The notes under the pieces are model-generated. The model ran no database searches and was not told where the DNA came from. It saw nothing but the letters and a program-made list of their open reading frames with translations. 64,000 bases of DNA from Herpetosiphon gulosus (lineage in GTDB: Bacteria > Chloroflexota > Chloroflexia > Chloroflexales > Herpetosiphonaceae): contig NZ_BAABRU010000009.1 in NCBI RefSeq assembly GCF_039545135.1, positions 62,001 through 126,000 on the forward strand. Reading direction: 5' to 3'. This document shows positions 17,861 to 27,771 of the stretch, in pieces. Position 1 is the stretch's first letter. The number at the start of each line of letters is the position of its first letter. The translations under genes and the position numbers were made by a program.

Positions 17861-18985
17861 TTAGATTTGGTAGGCAAGATCCTTGATTTGGGTCAGGCTG
17901 GCATCCTGCAAGCGCCCCGCCAAGTGGCGCTCACGAATATGGCAGGCTACCCCAACCAAATGACTGGCTCGCATAATTTGGTCGCTAAGTTTAATTCGAT
18001 AGGGTTGTGGTGGCGGGCGATCAGCAAAATCAACTAATTCATCGATCAAATTAGCGGTTTCAAACCAAGGCAGTGGCGGTGGGCGATCAACGATATCATG
18101 CTCAAGCCAGCCTGTCAGTGTGCCAACATAACCCGACAGCTGGTTGGCCTGATTATGAATAGTCGCGCGGATGCTATCACGCCGATAGATCGCTTGTTCG
18201 CTATCGCTATAGCGCTCGGCAATCGCCAGCTGAATCAAGCCACGCTGCACATTCACAACAAACTCACGCAAATCGCAGGGCGGAATCGGAATTGGCGGCA
18301 CAAGCCAATCGCGGTCGTGCAAATGCAGCCAATTGGGTTGGGGATACGGCCACCACCACGGGCAAATATCATCGTCATCGGGGAATAAGCCCGCCAAACT
18401 CGGGGCATTGATCAGCCGCTGGAACTGGGTTTGCATTTCGACCAAGGCCAAATGTTGACTCAATTCGGCAAATGCCAGATCCTGTGAGTAAAACGCGACC
18501 GTATAGCCATCAAGGCTGCGTATAATATCTAAGACCAGTTGACCAGCTTCGGGGATCGTTTCATGGCCAAGTTGGCCGCGATAACGCCGAATACGCCGTT
18601 TGGGCCACCACCATGGTCGCGTTGGCAAGCTCTCCTCGGGGTTTGGTCGATAGCTCACCAGATCACTCGTGCCCAGCCCGATCAGTTCTTGCAAATTCGA
18701 CTCAAGATCTTTGAGACCAATTTCGTAGACTTCAGCACTAAATCCAGAATCGGCCAACTGGGCACTCATCGTGAGCATGGTCAGCGAGCGCAAACAACGA
18801 ACGCTGATTTGGGCGCTTGGTGGCAGTTCCATGTCATTGGTTGCGGTTAAGCCTGCATTGGGGGTACTTGCTGGAGCCGCAGCCGCCTGGCGTTGCGTGC
18901 TCAACACGCTACTGGCAGCAACCGCCGCTAAGCCGCTCGTCGTCAGAAACTTTCGCCGTGAATGAGGTTTGTTCAGTCCATCCAT
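17861..18985 (-). CDS. Tat-exported protein of unknown function, Trp/Pro-rich
   Basis: A 374-residue protein with a twin-arginine signal: SRRKFLTTSG followed by a hydrophobic Ala-rich stretch and an AAAAPAS cleavage region. I recognise no enzymatic domain. The body is mostly helical, with two unusual patches of aromatic and proline residues, RPWWWPKRRIRRYRG (~115-130) and CPWWWPYPQPNW (~210-222), and PPIPIPPCDLREF after them. The start is ATG 18985, seven bases after GGAG; a GTG one codon upstream is too close. Tat export implies folding, perhaps with a cofactor, before export, but no cofactor motif is visible. It is monocistronic and lies back to back with kdpD. Confidence 0.7.
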   Translation of the reverse strand: MDGLNKPHSRRKFLTTSGLAAVAASSVLSTQRQAAAAPASTPNAGLTATNDMELPPSAQISVRCLRSLTMLTMSAQLADSGFSAEVYEIGLKDLESNLQELIGLGTSDLVSYRPNPEESLPTRPWWWPKRRIRRYRGQLGHETIPEAGQLVLDIIRSLDGYTVAFYSQDLAFAELSQHLALVEMQTQFQRLINAPSLAGLFPDDDDICPWWWPYPQPNWLHLHDRDWLVPPIPIPPCDLREFVVNVQRGLIQLAIAERYSDSEQAIYRRDSIRATIHNQANQLSGYVGTLTGWLEHDIVDRPPPLPWFETANLIDELVDFADRPPPQPYRIKLSDQIMRASHLVGVACHIRERHLAGRLQDASLTQIKDLAYQI

Positions 18986-19081
18986 CACACAACTCCTTTT
19001 AGTTGATTCGATGGCGCTAGCTTAGCTCAACCTGTTGCTTAAAACTTGACATTTTCTACCAACCTATTGAAGGCTTTTTCG

Positions 19082-21769
19082 ATGGAACATCAACGTCCAA
19101 ATCCAGATCAGCTGCTCGAACGGATTCAGAGTGCCAACCAACAAGCCCAACGCGGGCGTTTGAAGGTATTTTTTGGGGCGGCAGCGGGAGTTGGCAAAAC
19201 CTATGCCATGTTGCAGGCAGCCCAACAACGCCGCGCCGAAGGCATCGATGTGCTGGTTGGCTATATTGAAACTCATGGCCGTGCCGAAACTGATGCATTG
19301 TTGGTTGGCTTACCCCAACTACCAGCCTTGCAGGTTGAATATCGCGGCACAAACTTGCGTGAGTTTGACCTTGATGCCGCTTTGGAGCGCAAACCCAGCC
19401 TGATTTTGGTTGATGAATTGGCCCATAGCAACGCTCCCAATCTGCGCCATGCCAAACGCTGGCAAGATATTAACGAGTTGTTGCACGCTGGCATCGATGT
19501 CTATACCACGGTCAATGTACAGCATCTCGAAAGCCTCAATGATGTAGTAGCCCAAGTCACTGGGGTGATTGTGCGCGAAACTGTCCCCGATGCGGTGCTG
19601 GAATCCGCCGATGAGGTGGAATTGATCGATTTGCCACCTGACGAGTTGCTTGGGCGTTTGAATGAAGGCAAAATTTATATCGCCAGCCAGGCGGCCCAAG
19701 CGGCCCGCAATTTCTTTCGCAAAGGCAATTTGATTGCCTTGCGCGAATTAGCCTTGCGCCGTACTGCCGATCGGGTTGATGCCCAAATGCAGCGCTACCG
19801 CCATGATCACGCGATTCCCACGACATGGCCAACTCGCGAACGCTTGTTGGTTGGAGTTGGCCCAAGTCCACTTTCCGAGCGCTTGGTCCGCGCAACCCGA
19901 CGCATGGCCAATGATCTCAAAGCTGAATGGCTGGTGGTGTATGTTGAAACCCCCAAGCATCTGCGGCTCAGCGATGCCGATCGCGATCGGGTAACTGCAA
20001 CCTTGCGCCTTGCCGAAAGTTTGGGAGCACAAATTGTCACGCTGGGCGGGATCAATCCTGGTGAAGAAATGCTGCGCTATGCCCGTCAACGCAATGTTTC
20101 GAAAATTGTGGTCGGCAAGCCAGCCCAGCCACGTTGGCGCGAGTTGCTTTTTGGCTCGATCGTTGATCAACTGATTCGCCAGAGTGGTGAAATTGATGTG
20201 TATGTGATCAGCGGAGAGCACGATGATACCCATAAACCGAAAGCCAAACCAAGCCTACAAACTCGCTCACCAAAAATAAATTATGTCAAATCAAGTGGCG
20301 TGGTGCTCATCTGCACAGCCTTATCACATGCAATTTTCCCTCACCTCGAATTATCGAATTTGATTATGGTATATCTGTTGGGGGTTACTTGGGTGGCGGC
20401 ACGCTACGGACGCGGGCCTGCGATCAGCGCCTCAATTTTGAGCGTAGCAGCCTTTGATTTCTTTTTCGTCCAGCCCTATTTGACCTTTGCCGTCTCCGAT
20501 GTGCAATATATTTTGACCTTTATTGTGATGTTGATTGTGGCTTTAACGATCAGTACCTTGACCGTGCAAATTCAAGCGCAGGCCGAAACTGCCCGCCAAC
20601 GCGAACGCCGCACCGCCGCGCTGTATGCCATGACCCGCGAATTTGCTAGCATCCGTGGCTTGGATAATTTGCTGCAAACTGCCGCCCAACACATTAGCAG
20701 CGTGTTTGAAGGCCAAACCGCGATTTTATTGCCCAATCCCAAGGGCCAACTGCGGCCAATCGTCGGTCAGCAATGGCCATTCATCAGCGATCAACGCGAA
20801 CTCATTACGGCTCAATGGGTCTATGATCATCAGCAAAAAGCTGGCATGCACAGCGACACCTTGCCCAGTGCCCAAGCCATGTATCTACCGCTGATTGCGA
20901 CGCGCGGGATTGTGGGCGTGTTGGCGTTGCAACCAGAACAACCCCGGCGTTTGCTTGACCCCAGCCATGTGCATTTGCTCGAAACCTTTGCCAACCAAAC
21001 CACGGTGGCGATCGAGCGTGCTCACTTGGCCGAAGAAGCCCAGGCTGCCAGTGTCCAAATTGAAACTGAGCGCATGCGCAACTCGCTACTTAGTTCAGTT
21101 TCCCACGATTTACGCACACCCTTGGCGGCAATTAGCGGCGCTGCCAGCACCCTGCTCGATCAAACCAACCAACTTGATCAACACATCCAGCACGAATTAA
21201 TTCAAACCATCGCCGATGAAGGCCAGCGGCTCAATCGTTTATTAAGCAATTTGTTGGATATGACGCGCTTAGAGGCTGGCGCAGTCCAAGTGCATAAAGA
21301 ATGGCAATCGCTCGAAGAAGTGTTGGGCACAGCCTTGGCGCGGTTAGCTCCACACATCGATCAACGCTCCATCAGCATCGAGCTACCAAACCAAGCGTTT
21401 GTACCATTCGATAGCATCTTGATCGAGCAAGTATTGGTTAATTTGCTAGAAAATAGCCTCAAATATACGCCCAGCTCTAGTCCAATTGAAATTCGGGCGC
21501 TTGAACGAGTTGGGTTGATCGAGGTACAGATTGCTGATCATGGGCCTGGGATTCCCACCAGTGCACTTGAAACGATCTTCGAGAAGTTTTTTCGGGTGCA
21601 GGCCAAACGTTCAGCCAGCAGCGGGGTTGGCTTGGGCTTGACAATTTGTCGTGGGATTATCGAGGCTCATGGCGGTACAATTTGGGCCGAAAATCGCCCA
21701 GAAGGCGGCGCAATCTTTGCCTTCACCCTGCCAATCGAAGGCCAGCCACCGCAAATTCGAGGAGAATAG
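19082..21769 (+). CDS. kdpD: Potassium sensor histidine kinase KdpD
   Basis: An 895-residue, full-length KdpD. In order: the N-terminal KdpD domain with Walker A motif GAAAGVGKT (32-40) and DELAHSNAPNLRHAKRWQD; a USP-like domain (~240-370); four closely spaced transmembrane segments (~400-500); a GAF domain (~520-650); HisKA with the phospho-accepting His in SSVSHDLRTPLAA (~675); and HATPase_c (~770-890) with DHGPGIP and GVGLGLTICRGI. It senses potassium limitation or turgor and phosphorylates KdpE. The start is ATG 19082 after GAAGG; an upstream TTG at 19046 has no support. kdpE follows five bases after its stop. Confidence 0.96.
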   Translation: MEHQRPNPDQLLERIQSANQQAQRGRLKVFFGAAAGVGKTYAMLQAAQQRRAEGIDVLVGYIETHGRAETDALLVGLPQLPALQVEYRGTNLREFDLDAALERKPSLILVDELAHSNAPNLRHAKRWQDINELLHAGIDVYTTVNVQHLESLNDVVAQVTGVIVRETVPDAVLESADEVELIDLPPDELLGRLNEGKIYIASQAAQAARNFFRKGNLIALRELALRRTADRVDAQMQRYRHDHAIPTTWPTRERLLVGVGPSPLSERLVRATRRMANDLKAEWLVVYVETPKHLRLSDADRDRVTATLRLAESLGAQIVTLGGINPGEEMLRYARQRNVSKIVVGKPAQPRWRELLFGSIVDQLIRQSGEIDVYVISGEHDDTHKPKAKPSLQTRSPKINYVKSSGVVLICTALSHAIFPHLELSNLIMVYLLGVTWVAARYGRGPAISASILSVAAFDFFFVQPYLTFAVSDVQYILTFIVMLIVALTISTLTVQIQAQAETARQRERRTAALYAMTREFASIRGLDNLLQTAAQHISSVFEGQTAILLPNPKGQLRPIVGQQWPFISDQRELITAQWVYDHQQKAGMHSDTLPSAQAMYLPLIATRGIVGVLALQPEQPRRLLDPSHVHLLETFANQTTVAIERAHLAEEAQAASVQIETERMRNSLLSSVSHDLRTPLAAISGAASTLLDQTNQLDQHIQHELIQTIADEGQRLNRLLSNLLDMTRLEAGAVQVHKEWQSLEEVLGTALARLAPHIDQRSISIELPNQAFVPFDSILIEQVLVNLLENSLKYTPSSSPIEIRALERVGLIEVQIADHGPGIPTSALETIFEKFFRVQAKRSASSGVGLGLTICRGIIEAHGGTIWAENRPEGGAIFAFTLPIEGQPPQIRGE

Positions 21770-21774
21770 CGCTT

Positions 21775-22470
21775 ATGTCAAATGAAATCAATGTTTTAGT
21801 GATTGAAGATGAAGCGCCAATTCGGCGTTTTTTGCGGGCCTCGCTGCCAAGCCATGGCTATAAATTGATCGAGGCTGAAAATGGCGAAGATGGCTTATTG
21901 CAAGCCGCCATGCAACGCCCAGCAATCATCATTCTCGATTTGGGACTGCCCGACCTCGATGGGTTGCAGGTAACCAAACGGCTGCGCGAATGGACGAATA
22001 CGCCGATTATTGTGCTTTCGGCGCGTGGCCGCGAAGACGATAAAATTGCCGCCCTCGATGCTGGAGCTGACGATTATTTGACCAAGCCCTTTGGCATGGG
22101 CGAATTATTAGCACGTTTGCGGGTAGCCTTGCGCCATTTACAGCAGCACGGCGGCGAAAAAGGCGAGCCAGTGTTTCAGGTTGGCGTATTGCGCGTCGAT
22201 TTGGTGCGGCGGCAGGTGTTTGTCGCCGAGCAAGAGGTGCATCTCACGCCCAACGAATACAATTTGTTGACAACTTTGGTGCAACATGCCGGCAAAGTTA
22301 TGACCCATCGCCAGCTTTTACGCGAAGTTTGGGGGCCAGCCTACACCGAGGAAAACCACTATTTGCGGGTGTATATGGGCCAGTTGCGCCACAAACTTGA
22401 GGCTGATCCCGCCCGCCCACGCTATTTGCTGACCGAGCCAGGCGTGGGCTATCGCTTGGCAATCGAGTAA
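21775..22470 (+). CDS. kdpE: Response regulator KdpE
   Basis: A 231-residue OmpR-family regulator. The receiver domain has the acidic pair near the N-terminus (IEDEAPIRR), the phosphorylated Asp in IILDLGLPDLDG (~55) and Lys in TKPFGMGELLA (~104). The C-terminal winged helix matches KdpE (LTPNEYNLLTTLVQHAGKV, ending RYLLTEPGVGYRL). It activates the kdp transport genes that follow. GGAG lies about 10 bases before ATG 21775, inside the end of kdpD. Confidence 0.95.
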   Translation: MSNEINVLVIEDEAPIRRFLRASLPSHGYKLIEAENGEDGLLQAAMQRPAIIILDLGLPDLDGLQVTKRLREWTNTPIIVLSARGREDDKIAALDAGADDYLTKPFGMGELLARLRVALRHLQQHGGEKGEPVFQVGVLRVDLVRRQVFVAEQEVHLTPNEYNLLTTLVQHAGKVMTHRQLLREVWGPAYTEENHYLRVYMGQLRHKLEADPARPRYLLTEPGVGYRLAIE

Positions 22471-22472
22471 TT

Positions 22473-22566
22473 TTTTAACCACGAAGAGCACCAACTAACG
22501 CCCTTTTTAACCACGAAGAGCACGAAGAAATTAATGTTCGTGTTGCTTCGCATTCTTCGTGGTTAA
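22473..22566. repeat. CCACGAAG repeats with inverted copy
   Basis: A direct duplication of TTTTTAACCACGAAGAGCAC (22473- and 22504-), then a 12-bp inverted copy: TTAACCACGAAG at 22507-22518 pairs with CTTCGTGGTTAA at 22555-22566. It lies in the gap between kdpE and the structural genes. Related CACGAAG-type repeats occur at ~40510, ~42840 and ~53297. Confidence 0.75.
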
Positions 22567-22681
22567 TTTCATCCCGCATCCTTTTCTTGATACTTTCTTG
22601 ATCTGCTTTTGATCGATTTTGATGCCTGCTTGAGGTCTTTTCTGGTTGAATAGATCTGTTCAAGTTTGATTGAGGTTTGTC

Positions 22682-22774
22682 ATGGATCTATGGTTTCTTG
22701 GGCTGTTTGTGGTTGTCGCGCTCCTAACTTGGGGCTTGCTACGCATGTGTGCTGCGTTGGGAGGCAATCGATGA
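22682..22774 (+). CDS. 30-residue membrane protein upstream of kdpF
   Basis: An ORF too short for usual gene callers: one predicted transmembrane helix (LWFLGLFVVVALLTWGLL) followed by a short polar tail containing RMCAALGGNR. GAGG lies six bases before ATG 22682, and the TGA overlaps the kdpF start as ATGA, so translation of the two is probably coupled. Small hydrophobic ORFs of this kind ending in an R-x-C-like tail occur upstream of kdp genes in some other bacteria, as far as I recall, but have no name. It may be an extra accessory subunit of the pump. Evidence is positional and physical only. Confidence 0.7.
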   Translation: MDLWFLGLFVVVALLTWGLLRMCAALGGNR

Positions 22775-22860
22775 GTACGTTATATCTGATCGCAGCAATC
22801 GCAACGCTGGGCTTAGTAATTTATCTATTCTGGGCCTTGATGCAGCCTGAGGTGTTCTAA
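22771..22860 (+). CDS. kdpF: KdpF, small subunit of the potassium pump
   Basis: A 29-residue single-helix protein (MSTLYLIAAIATLGLVIYLF and a short tail) that matches KdpF in size, hydrophobicity and the late ALMQPEVF (family consensus ..LL.PE.F). It sits in the membrane against KdpA/KdpB and stabilises the complex. GGGAGG lies about seven bases upstream. Its TAA shares one base with the kdpA start (TAATG). Confidence 0.9.
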   Translation: MSTLYLIAAIATLGLVIYLFWALMQPEVF

Positions 22861-24599
22861 TGATTAGCAATAGTGTGATCCAAATTGGGATCTTTTTGGT
22901 GGTGCTGCTGGCCTGTGTTGTGCCACTAGGCCGCTATATGGCCAACGTTTATGGCGAAAACCCGCCACTTCAAGGTTTTTTCGGCCCAATCGAGCGTTTG
23001 ATCTATCGCTTGTTGGGCATCGACGCAAAGAGCGAAATGCATTGGAAGCATTATGCATTAGCCTTGTTAGGCTTCAATGCACTGGGCATGCTGTTGCTCT
23101 ATGGCCTCCAACGGATGCAAGCATGGCTCCCGCTCAATCCGCAGCAATTACCAGCGGTAAGTGCCGATTCAGCCTTTAATACGGCGGCCAGTTTCGTCAG
23201 CAACACCAATTGGCAAGGCTACGCTGGCGAAACAACGATGAGCTATCTAACCCAAATGTTGGGCCTGACGGTGCAGAATTTCGTCTCGGCTGCAACGGGT
23301 ATGGCTGTACTGATTGGCCTAATTCGCGGCATCGCTCGCCGCTCCACCAGCACAATTGGCAATTTTTGGGTCGATCTGACGCGCTCGACCATCTATATTT
23401 TGTTGCCATTAGCCTTAGTGTTATCAGTCACGTTGGTTTCGCAAGGAGTTGTGCAAACCTTTGATGCATCGCAAACGGTTGAGTTAATTCAGCCAATCGC
23501 CAATGCCGATGGCACGACGATCAGCCAACAAACAATTGCGCTCGGCCCAGCCGCTTCGCAAATTGCGATCAAACAGCTTGGCACTAATGGCGGGGGCTTT
23601 TTCAACGTCAATTCGGCCCATCCCTTGGAAAATCCAACGCCGTTGAGCAACTTTTTAGAATTGCTCAGTATTCTGCTGATCCCGGCGGCGCTGTGTTACA
23701 CCTTTGGCCTGATGGTTGGCGATAAACGTCAAGGCTGGGCAATTCTAGCCACGATGACGATTATTTTGCTAGGCTTTACGGCCTTAGCTGTGAGCGCAGA
23801 ACAAGCAGGCAATCCGCTGTATCAAAAACTGGGTGTCGATGATCAAGCTTCGGCCTTGCAGGCTGGCGGCAATCTGGAAGGCAAAGAAACCCGCTTTGGC
23901 ATCGTCAACTCGGCCTTGTGGGCAACTGTAACCACCGCTGCCTCAAATGGCTCGGTCAATTCAATGCACGATTCCTATACGCCGCTCGGTGGTTTGGCTC
24001 CGATGGTGCTGATGCAGCTGGGCGAGGTCGTTTTTGGCGGCGTTGGTTCAGGCCTATATGGCATGCTGATTTTTGCAATCATCGCGGTGTTTGTGGCAGG
24101 TTTGATGGTTGGGCGCACGCCAGAATATTTGGGCAAGAAAATCGAAGCCTTTGAGATGAAAATGGCAGCGCTGATTATCTTGATTCCGTGTGTGATGACC
24201 TTGTTGATTACGGCAATTGCCGTGAGCAGCGAATCAGGCAGAGCAACGGTGTTCAATAGCGGGGCGCATGGTTTTAGCGAGGTGCTGTATGCCGCCACTT
24301 CAGCCGCCAACAACAACGGTAGCGCCTTCGCTGGCCTTGACGCAAACACCCCGTTTTATAACACATGGCTTGGGATTGCGATGTTAGTTTCGCGCTTTTG
24401 GCTGATTGTGCCAACTTTGGCGATTGCTGGCTCGTTGGCTGGCAAAAAGCTAATTCCGCAAAGCGCCGGAACCTTGCCAACCCATACGCCTTTGTTTGTG
24501 AGCTTGTTGATTGGCGTGGTGTTGATCGTCGGAGCGCTGACGTTTATTCCAGCGCTAGCACTTGGCCCAATCGTTGAACATTTATTGCTGAGTTTGTAA
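22860..24599 (+). CDS. kdpA: Potassium-transporting ATPase channel subunit KdpA
   Basis: A 579-residue integral membrane protein with about 10 helices, of the superfamily of potassium transporters. Four selectivity-filter-like loops are visible: [11 protein letters not shown], the one before [30 protein letters not shown], and [13 protein letters not shown]. It selects and binds K+ before transfer to KdpB. The length is normal. It is translationally coupled to kdpF, and kdpB starts 10 bases after its stop. Confidence 0.97.
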   Translation: MISNSVIQIGIFLVVLLACVVPLGRYMANVYGENPPLQGFFGPIERLIYRLLGIDAKSEMHWKHYALALLGFNALGMLLLYGLQRMQAWLPLNPQQLPAVSADSAFNTAASFVSNTNWQGYAGETTMSYLTQMLGLTVQNFVSAATGMAVLIGLIRGIARRSTSTIGNFWVDLTRSTIYILLPLALVLSVTLVSQGVVQTFDASQTVELIQPIANADGTTISQQTIALGPAASQIAIKQLGTNGGGFFNVNSAHPLENPTPLSNFLELLSILLIPAALCYTFGLMVGDKRQGWAILATMTIILLGFTALAVSAEQAGNPLYQKLGVDDQASALQAGGNLEGKETRFGIVNSALWATVTTAASNGSVNSMHDSYTPLGGLAPMVLMQLGEVVFGGVGSGLYGMLIFAIIAVFVAGLMVGRTPEYLGKKIEAFEMKMAALIILIPCVMTLLITAIAVSSESGRATVFNSGAHGFSEVLYAATSAANNNGSAFAGLDANTPFYNTWLGIAMLVSRFWLIVPTLAIAGSLAGKKLIPQSAGTLPTHTPLFVSLLIGVVLIVGALTFIPALALGPIVEHLLLSL

Positions 24600-24609
24600 G
24601 GCGAGAACG

Positions 24610-26703
24610 ATGAATCATTCATTATCAAAAAACCGCTCACTCTTTGATCGCGCAATTGTTGTGCCAGCGCTCAAGGCAGCTTTGCTCAAATTCGACCCAC
24701 GTTTGCAAGTGCGCAATCCAGTGATGTTCGTGGTGTTTATTGGGGCAATGTTTACCACAGGCTTATGGATTCAGGCTTTATTAGGCAGCGGCGAAACTTC
24801 AGCCAATTTTAGTTTAGCAATCGCTAGTTGGCTTTGGCTGACGTTATTATTCGCCAATTTTGCCGAAGCTATGGCCGAAGGCCGCGGCAAAGCTCAAGCT
24901 GACACATTACGTCAATCACGGCGTGATGTGCAGGCAGTTAAATTAAGCTCTGCTCAACAGAATAGTAGCCAAACAATTGTTGCTGCTAGTGCCTTGCGTA
25001 AAGGCGATTACATTCTGGTCAGTGCTGGCGAAACGATTGCAGGCGATGGCGATGTGATCGAAGGCGTAGCAGCAGTTGATGAAAGCGCGATCACTGGTGA
25101 AAGTGCTCCCGTGATTCGCGAAAGTGGCGGTGATCGTTCGGCAGTTACTGGGGGCACGCGGGTGCTCTCCGATTGGCTGATTGTACAAATTAGCGCCAAT
25201 CCAGGCGAAACCTTTCTCGACCGCATGATTGCCATGGTTGAAGGAGCCAAACGCCAAAAAACGCCTAACGAAATTGCCTTGAACATTTTGTTAACGGCCT
25301 TGACGATCATCTTTTTGATGGCAACCGCAACCCTACTACCATTTTCGATCTACAGCGTTGAGGCCGTCAAGGCGCTTGATCCCAATAGTCAAGCCTTGCC
25401 AATCACGGTCACGGCGTTGGTTGCCTTGTTGGTTTGCTTGATTCCAACCACAATTGGCGGTTTACTCTCAGCGATCGGGATCGCTGGGATGGATCGCATG
25501 ATTCAAGCCAATGTGATCGCGATGTCGGGGCGGGCGGTTGAGGCGGCGGGCGATGTTGATGTGCTGTTGTTAGATAAAACTGGCACAATCACTTTGGGCA
25601 ATCGCCAAGCAACCAACTTTATGCCAGCCGCAGGCGTGGATATCAACGAATTGGCTGATGCTGCCCAATTGGCTTCGCTAGCCGATGAAACGCCTGAAGG
25701 TCGTTCGATTGTGGTGCTGGCCAACCAACGCTACAACATTGCCGAACGCCAAGCCAACCAACTCGAAGCCGAATTTGTGTCCTTCACTGCCCAAACCCGC
25801 ATGAGTGGCATCAATATCGCTGGTCGCCAAATTCGCAAAGGTGCGGTTGATGCGATCGAACGCTATGTGCAAGCCCAACAAGGCAATTTACCAAGCGATG
25901 TGCGAGCCAATGTTGAAACAATTGCCCGCGCTGGTGGTACGCCCTTGGTGGTCGCCGATGGCAAACGAGTTTTGGGCGTGATTCAACTCAAGGATATTGT
26001 TAAAGGTGGCATGAAAGAGCGCTTCGGCGAACTGCGGCGCATGGGCATCAAGACCGTCATGATCACTGGCGATAATCCTTTGACTGCTGCGGCAATTGCC
26101 GCTGAAGCTGGAGTTGACGATTTCTTAGCCGAGGCCACGCCCGAAGCCAAGCTCAGCTTAATTCGCGAATATCAAGCTGGCGGGCGCTTGGTGGCGATGA
26201 CTGGCGACGGTACCAACGATGCACCCGCCTTGGCGCAAGCCGATGTCGCCGTGGCGATGAATACTGGCACGAACGCCGCCAAAGAAGCGGGCAATATGGT
26301 CGATCTCGATTCCAACCCAACCAAGTTGATCGAAGTGGTTGAGATTGGCAAGCAACTACTAATGACGCGCGGCGCACTGACGACGTTTTCAATCGCTAAC
26401 GATATTGCCAAATATTTCGCGATTATTCCGGCGGCCTTTGCCAGCACCTACCCAGTGCTGAACCAACTCAACATCATGGGGTTGGCCTCGCCTGAAAGCG
26501 CGATTATCTCGGCGGTGATTTTTAATGCCTTGATTATTGTCTTTCTGATTCCCTTGGCTTTGCGCGGGGTGCGCTATCGGGCAGTTGCGGCAGCCCAAGC
26601 CCTACGCAGCAATTTGCTAATTTATGGGCTTGGCGGATTGATTGTGCCCTTCATCGGGATCAAACTGATCGATTTATTGTTGGTGGCCTTGGGTCTAGCC
26701 TAG
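24610..26703 (+). CDS. kdpB: Potassium-transporting P-type ATPase subunit KdpB
   Basis: A 697-residue P-type ATPase. Markers are TGES in the actuator domain (~163), the phosphorylated Asp in [14 protein letters not shown] (~322), the nucleotide-binding domain ([14 protein letters not shown]), [19 protein letters not shown], and the hinge [19 protein letters not shown] (~533). It hydrolyses ATP to drive K+ uptake through KdpA. All catalytic residues are present and the length is normal for the family. Confidence 0.97.
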   Translation: MNHSLSKNRSLFDRAIVVPALKAALLKFDPRLQVRNPVMFVVFIGAMFTTGLWIQALLGSGETSANFSLAIASWLWLTLLFANFAEAMAEGRGKAQADTLRQSRRDVQAVKLSSAQQNSSQTIVAASALRKGDYILVSAGETIAGDGDVIEGVAAVDESAITGESAPVIRESGGDRSAVTGGTRVLSDWLIVQISANPGETFLDRMIAMVEGAKRQKTPNEIALNILLTALTIIFLMATATLLPFSIYSVEAVKALDPNSQALPITVTALVALLVCLIPTTIGGLLSAIGIAGMDRMIQANVIAMSGRAVEAAGDVDVLLLDKTGTITLGNRQATNFMPAAGVDINELADAAQLASLADETPEGRSIVVLANQRYNIAERQANQLEAEFVSFTAQTRMSGINIAGRQIRKGAVDAIERYVQAQQGNLPSDVRANVETIARAGGTPLVVADGKRVLGVIQLKDIVKGGMKERFGELRRMGIKTVMITGDNPLTAAAIAAEAGVDDFLAEATPEAKLSLIREYQAGGRLVAMTGDGTNDAPALAQADVAVAMNTGTNAAKEAGNMVDLDSNPTKLIEVVEIGKQLLMTRGALTTFSIANDIAKYFAIIPAAFASTYPVLNQLNIMGLASPESAIISAVIFNALIIVFLIPLALRGVRYRAVAAAQALRSNLLIYGLGGLIVPFIGIKLIDLLLVALGLA

Positions 26704-26713
26704 GAGCAAGCTG

Positions 26714-26980
26714 ATGAAACGCCGTACAACCACTTGGGTCTGGCTCGATGCGATCTGTGCTGGCATGATTTTGACGATTGGCGAGATCGAAATTCAGCAT
26801 TTGAGCCATGCCTTAACTACATTTCTATCAATTGTTGTGTTGATCATTGGCTATGCTGCGCTTGGGATGTGGGTTTGGCATCAAACTGCGACTAATCCAG
26901 CCCCTGGTCATTTGCAATACATTCGCCGCGACCAACAAGCAACGACCTATCGCTGGATTAGCGACGAGGAGCATCAATAA
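26714..26980 (+). CDS. 88-residue membrane protein between kdpB and kdpC
   Basis: A small protein with two likely transmembrane helices ([18 protein letters not shown] and [20 protein letters not shown]) and a polar C-terminal tail rich in His, Arg and Gln. I do not recognise the family. AGGAG sits about seven bases before ATG 26714, and its stop shares a base with the kdpC start (TAATG), so it is part of the operon. In the canonical arrangement kdpC directly follows kdpB. It may assist or modulate the pump, or be an unrelated passenger. Confidence 0.8.
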   Translation: MKRRTTTWVWLDAICAGMILTIGEIEIQHLSHALTTFLSIVVLIIGYAALGMWVWHQTATNPAPGHLQYIRRDQQATTYRWISDEEHQ

Positions 26981-27561
26981 TGCGCACATTTTTTCGGCCA
27001 GCTTTGGCTGCAATCATCATATTCAGTGTCTTAACTGGGGTTATTTACCCGGCGTTGGTTACCCTGATTGCCCAAGTGGCTTTTCCGCGCCAAGCCAATG
27101 GCAGCTTGATTGAGCAAGCAGGTCAGCAACGTGGCTCTCGATTGATCGGTCAACAATTTGATCAGCCAGAATATTTTTGGGGACGGCTTTCGGCAACTGG
27201 CTCAGTACCCTATAATGCAGCGGCCTCAAGCGGCTCAAATTATGGACCACTCAATCCAGCCTTAGCCGAAGCAGTGCAAGCACGAATTGATGCGCTCAAG
27301 GCTGCCGATCCCAGCAATCAGTTGCCAATCCCGGTTGATTTGGTCACTGCCTCGGCCAGCGGGCTTGATCCTGAAATTTCGCCAGCTGCCGCAAATTACC
27401 AAGTACAACGGGTCGCCGCAGCACGTGGTTTGGCGGTCGAGCAAGTGAAACAATTGGTTGAGCAGCATACGAGCCAACGCACGTTAGGGGTTTTAGGCGA
27501 GCCACGGGTGAATGTGCTGCAATTAAATATCGCACTCGATCAGATTAAATCGATTGATTAG
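26980..27561 (+). CDS. kdpC: Potassium-transporting ATPase subunit KdpC
   Basis: A 193-residue protein with a single N-terminal membrane helix ([20 protein letters not shown]) and a periplasm-side domain. [19 protein letters not shown] is cut here as RGSRLIGQ and FWGRLSATG; with [31 protein letters not shown] and [15 protein letters not shown] these are the classic KdpC blocks. It closes the KdpFABC complex and affects ATP affinity. The start overlaps the preceding small gene. Convergent genes and a repeat follow. Confidence 0.96.
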   Translation: MRTFFRPALAAIIIFSVLTGVIYPALVTLIAQVAFPRQANGSLIEQAGQQRGSRLIGQQFDQPEYFWGRLSATGSVPYNAAASSGSNYGPLNPALAEAVQARIDALKAADPSNQLPIPVDLVTASASGLDPEISPAAANYQVQRVAAARGLAVEQVKQLVEQHTSQRTLGVLGEPRVNVLQLNIALDQIKSID

Positions 27562-27574
27562 CGGCAATGATTGT

Positions 27575-27767
27575 GCCCTAACCCCCTAGCCCTTCACTCA
27601 CTGCGGAGGGTAAGAGGTGCAGCTTACAAGCTGAGGTTTTAACGCCCCTCACCCCAACCCCTCGCCCACTGCGGCGGGCGAGGGGCGTTCCAATCTTCAT
27701 GATGCGATGATTCTCCCCTCGCCTCGCTCGGCGGGTTAGGGGGTTAGGGCGTGAGGTGGGCTATTGA
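27575..27767. repeat. REP-like G/C-rich repeat cluster
   Basis: Contains CCCTAACCCCCTAGCCC near 27587 and the matching GGGTTAGGGGGTTAGGGCG near 27733, so the whole block is flanked by an inverted repeat. Inside lie a second hairpin with CCCCTCGCCC / GGGCGAGGGG near 27658-27687 and a smaller one around AGCTTACAAGCT. It is the same type of element as at 730-908, again between convergent genes. Confidence 0.75.
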
Positions 27768-27771
27768 TCAT

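Noticed and set aside
22471-22681. A ydaO-type (cyclic di-AMP) riboswitch upstream of the kdp transport genes
   Set aside because: Such elements occur before K+ transport genes, but I could not find the conserved core; the gap is taken up by CCACGAAG repeats.
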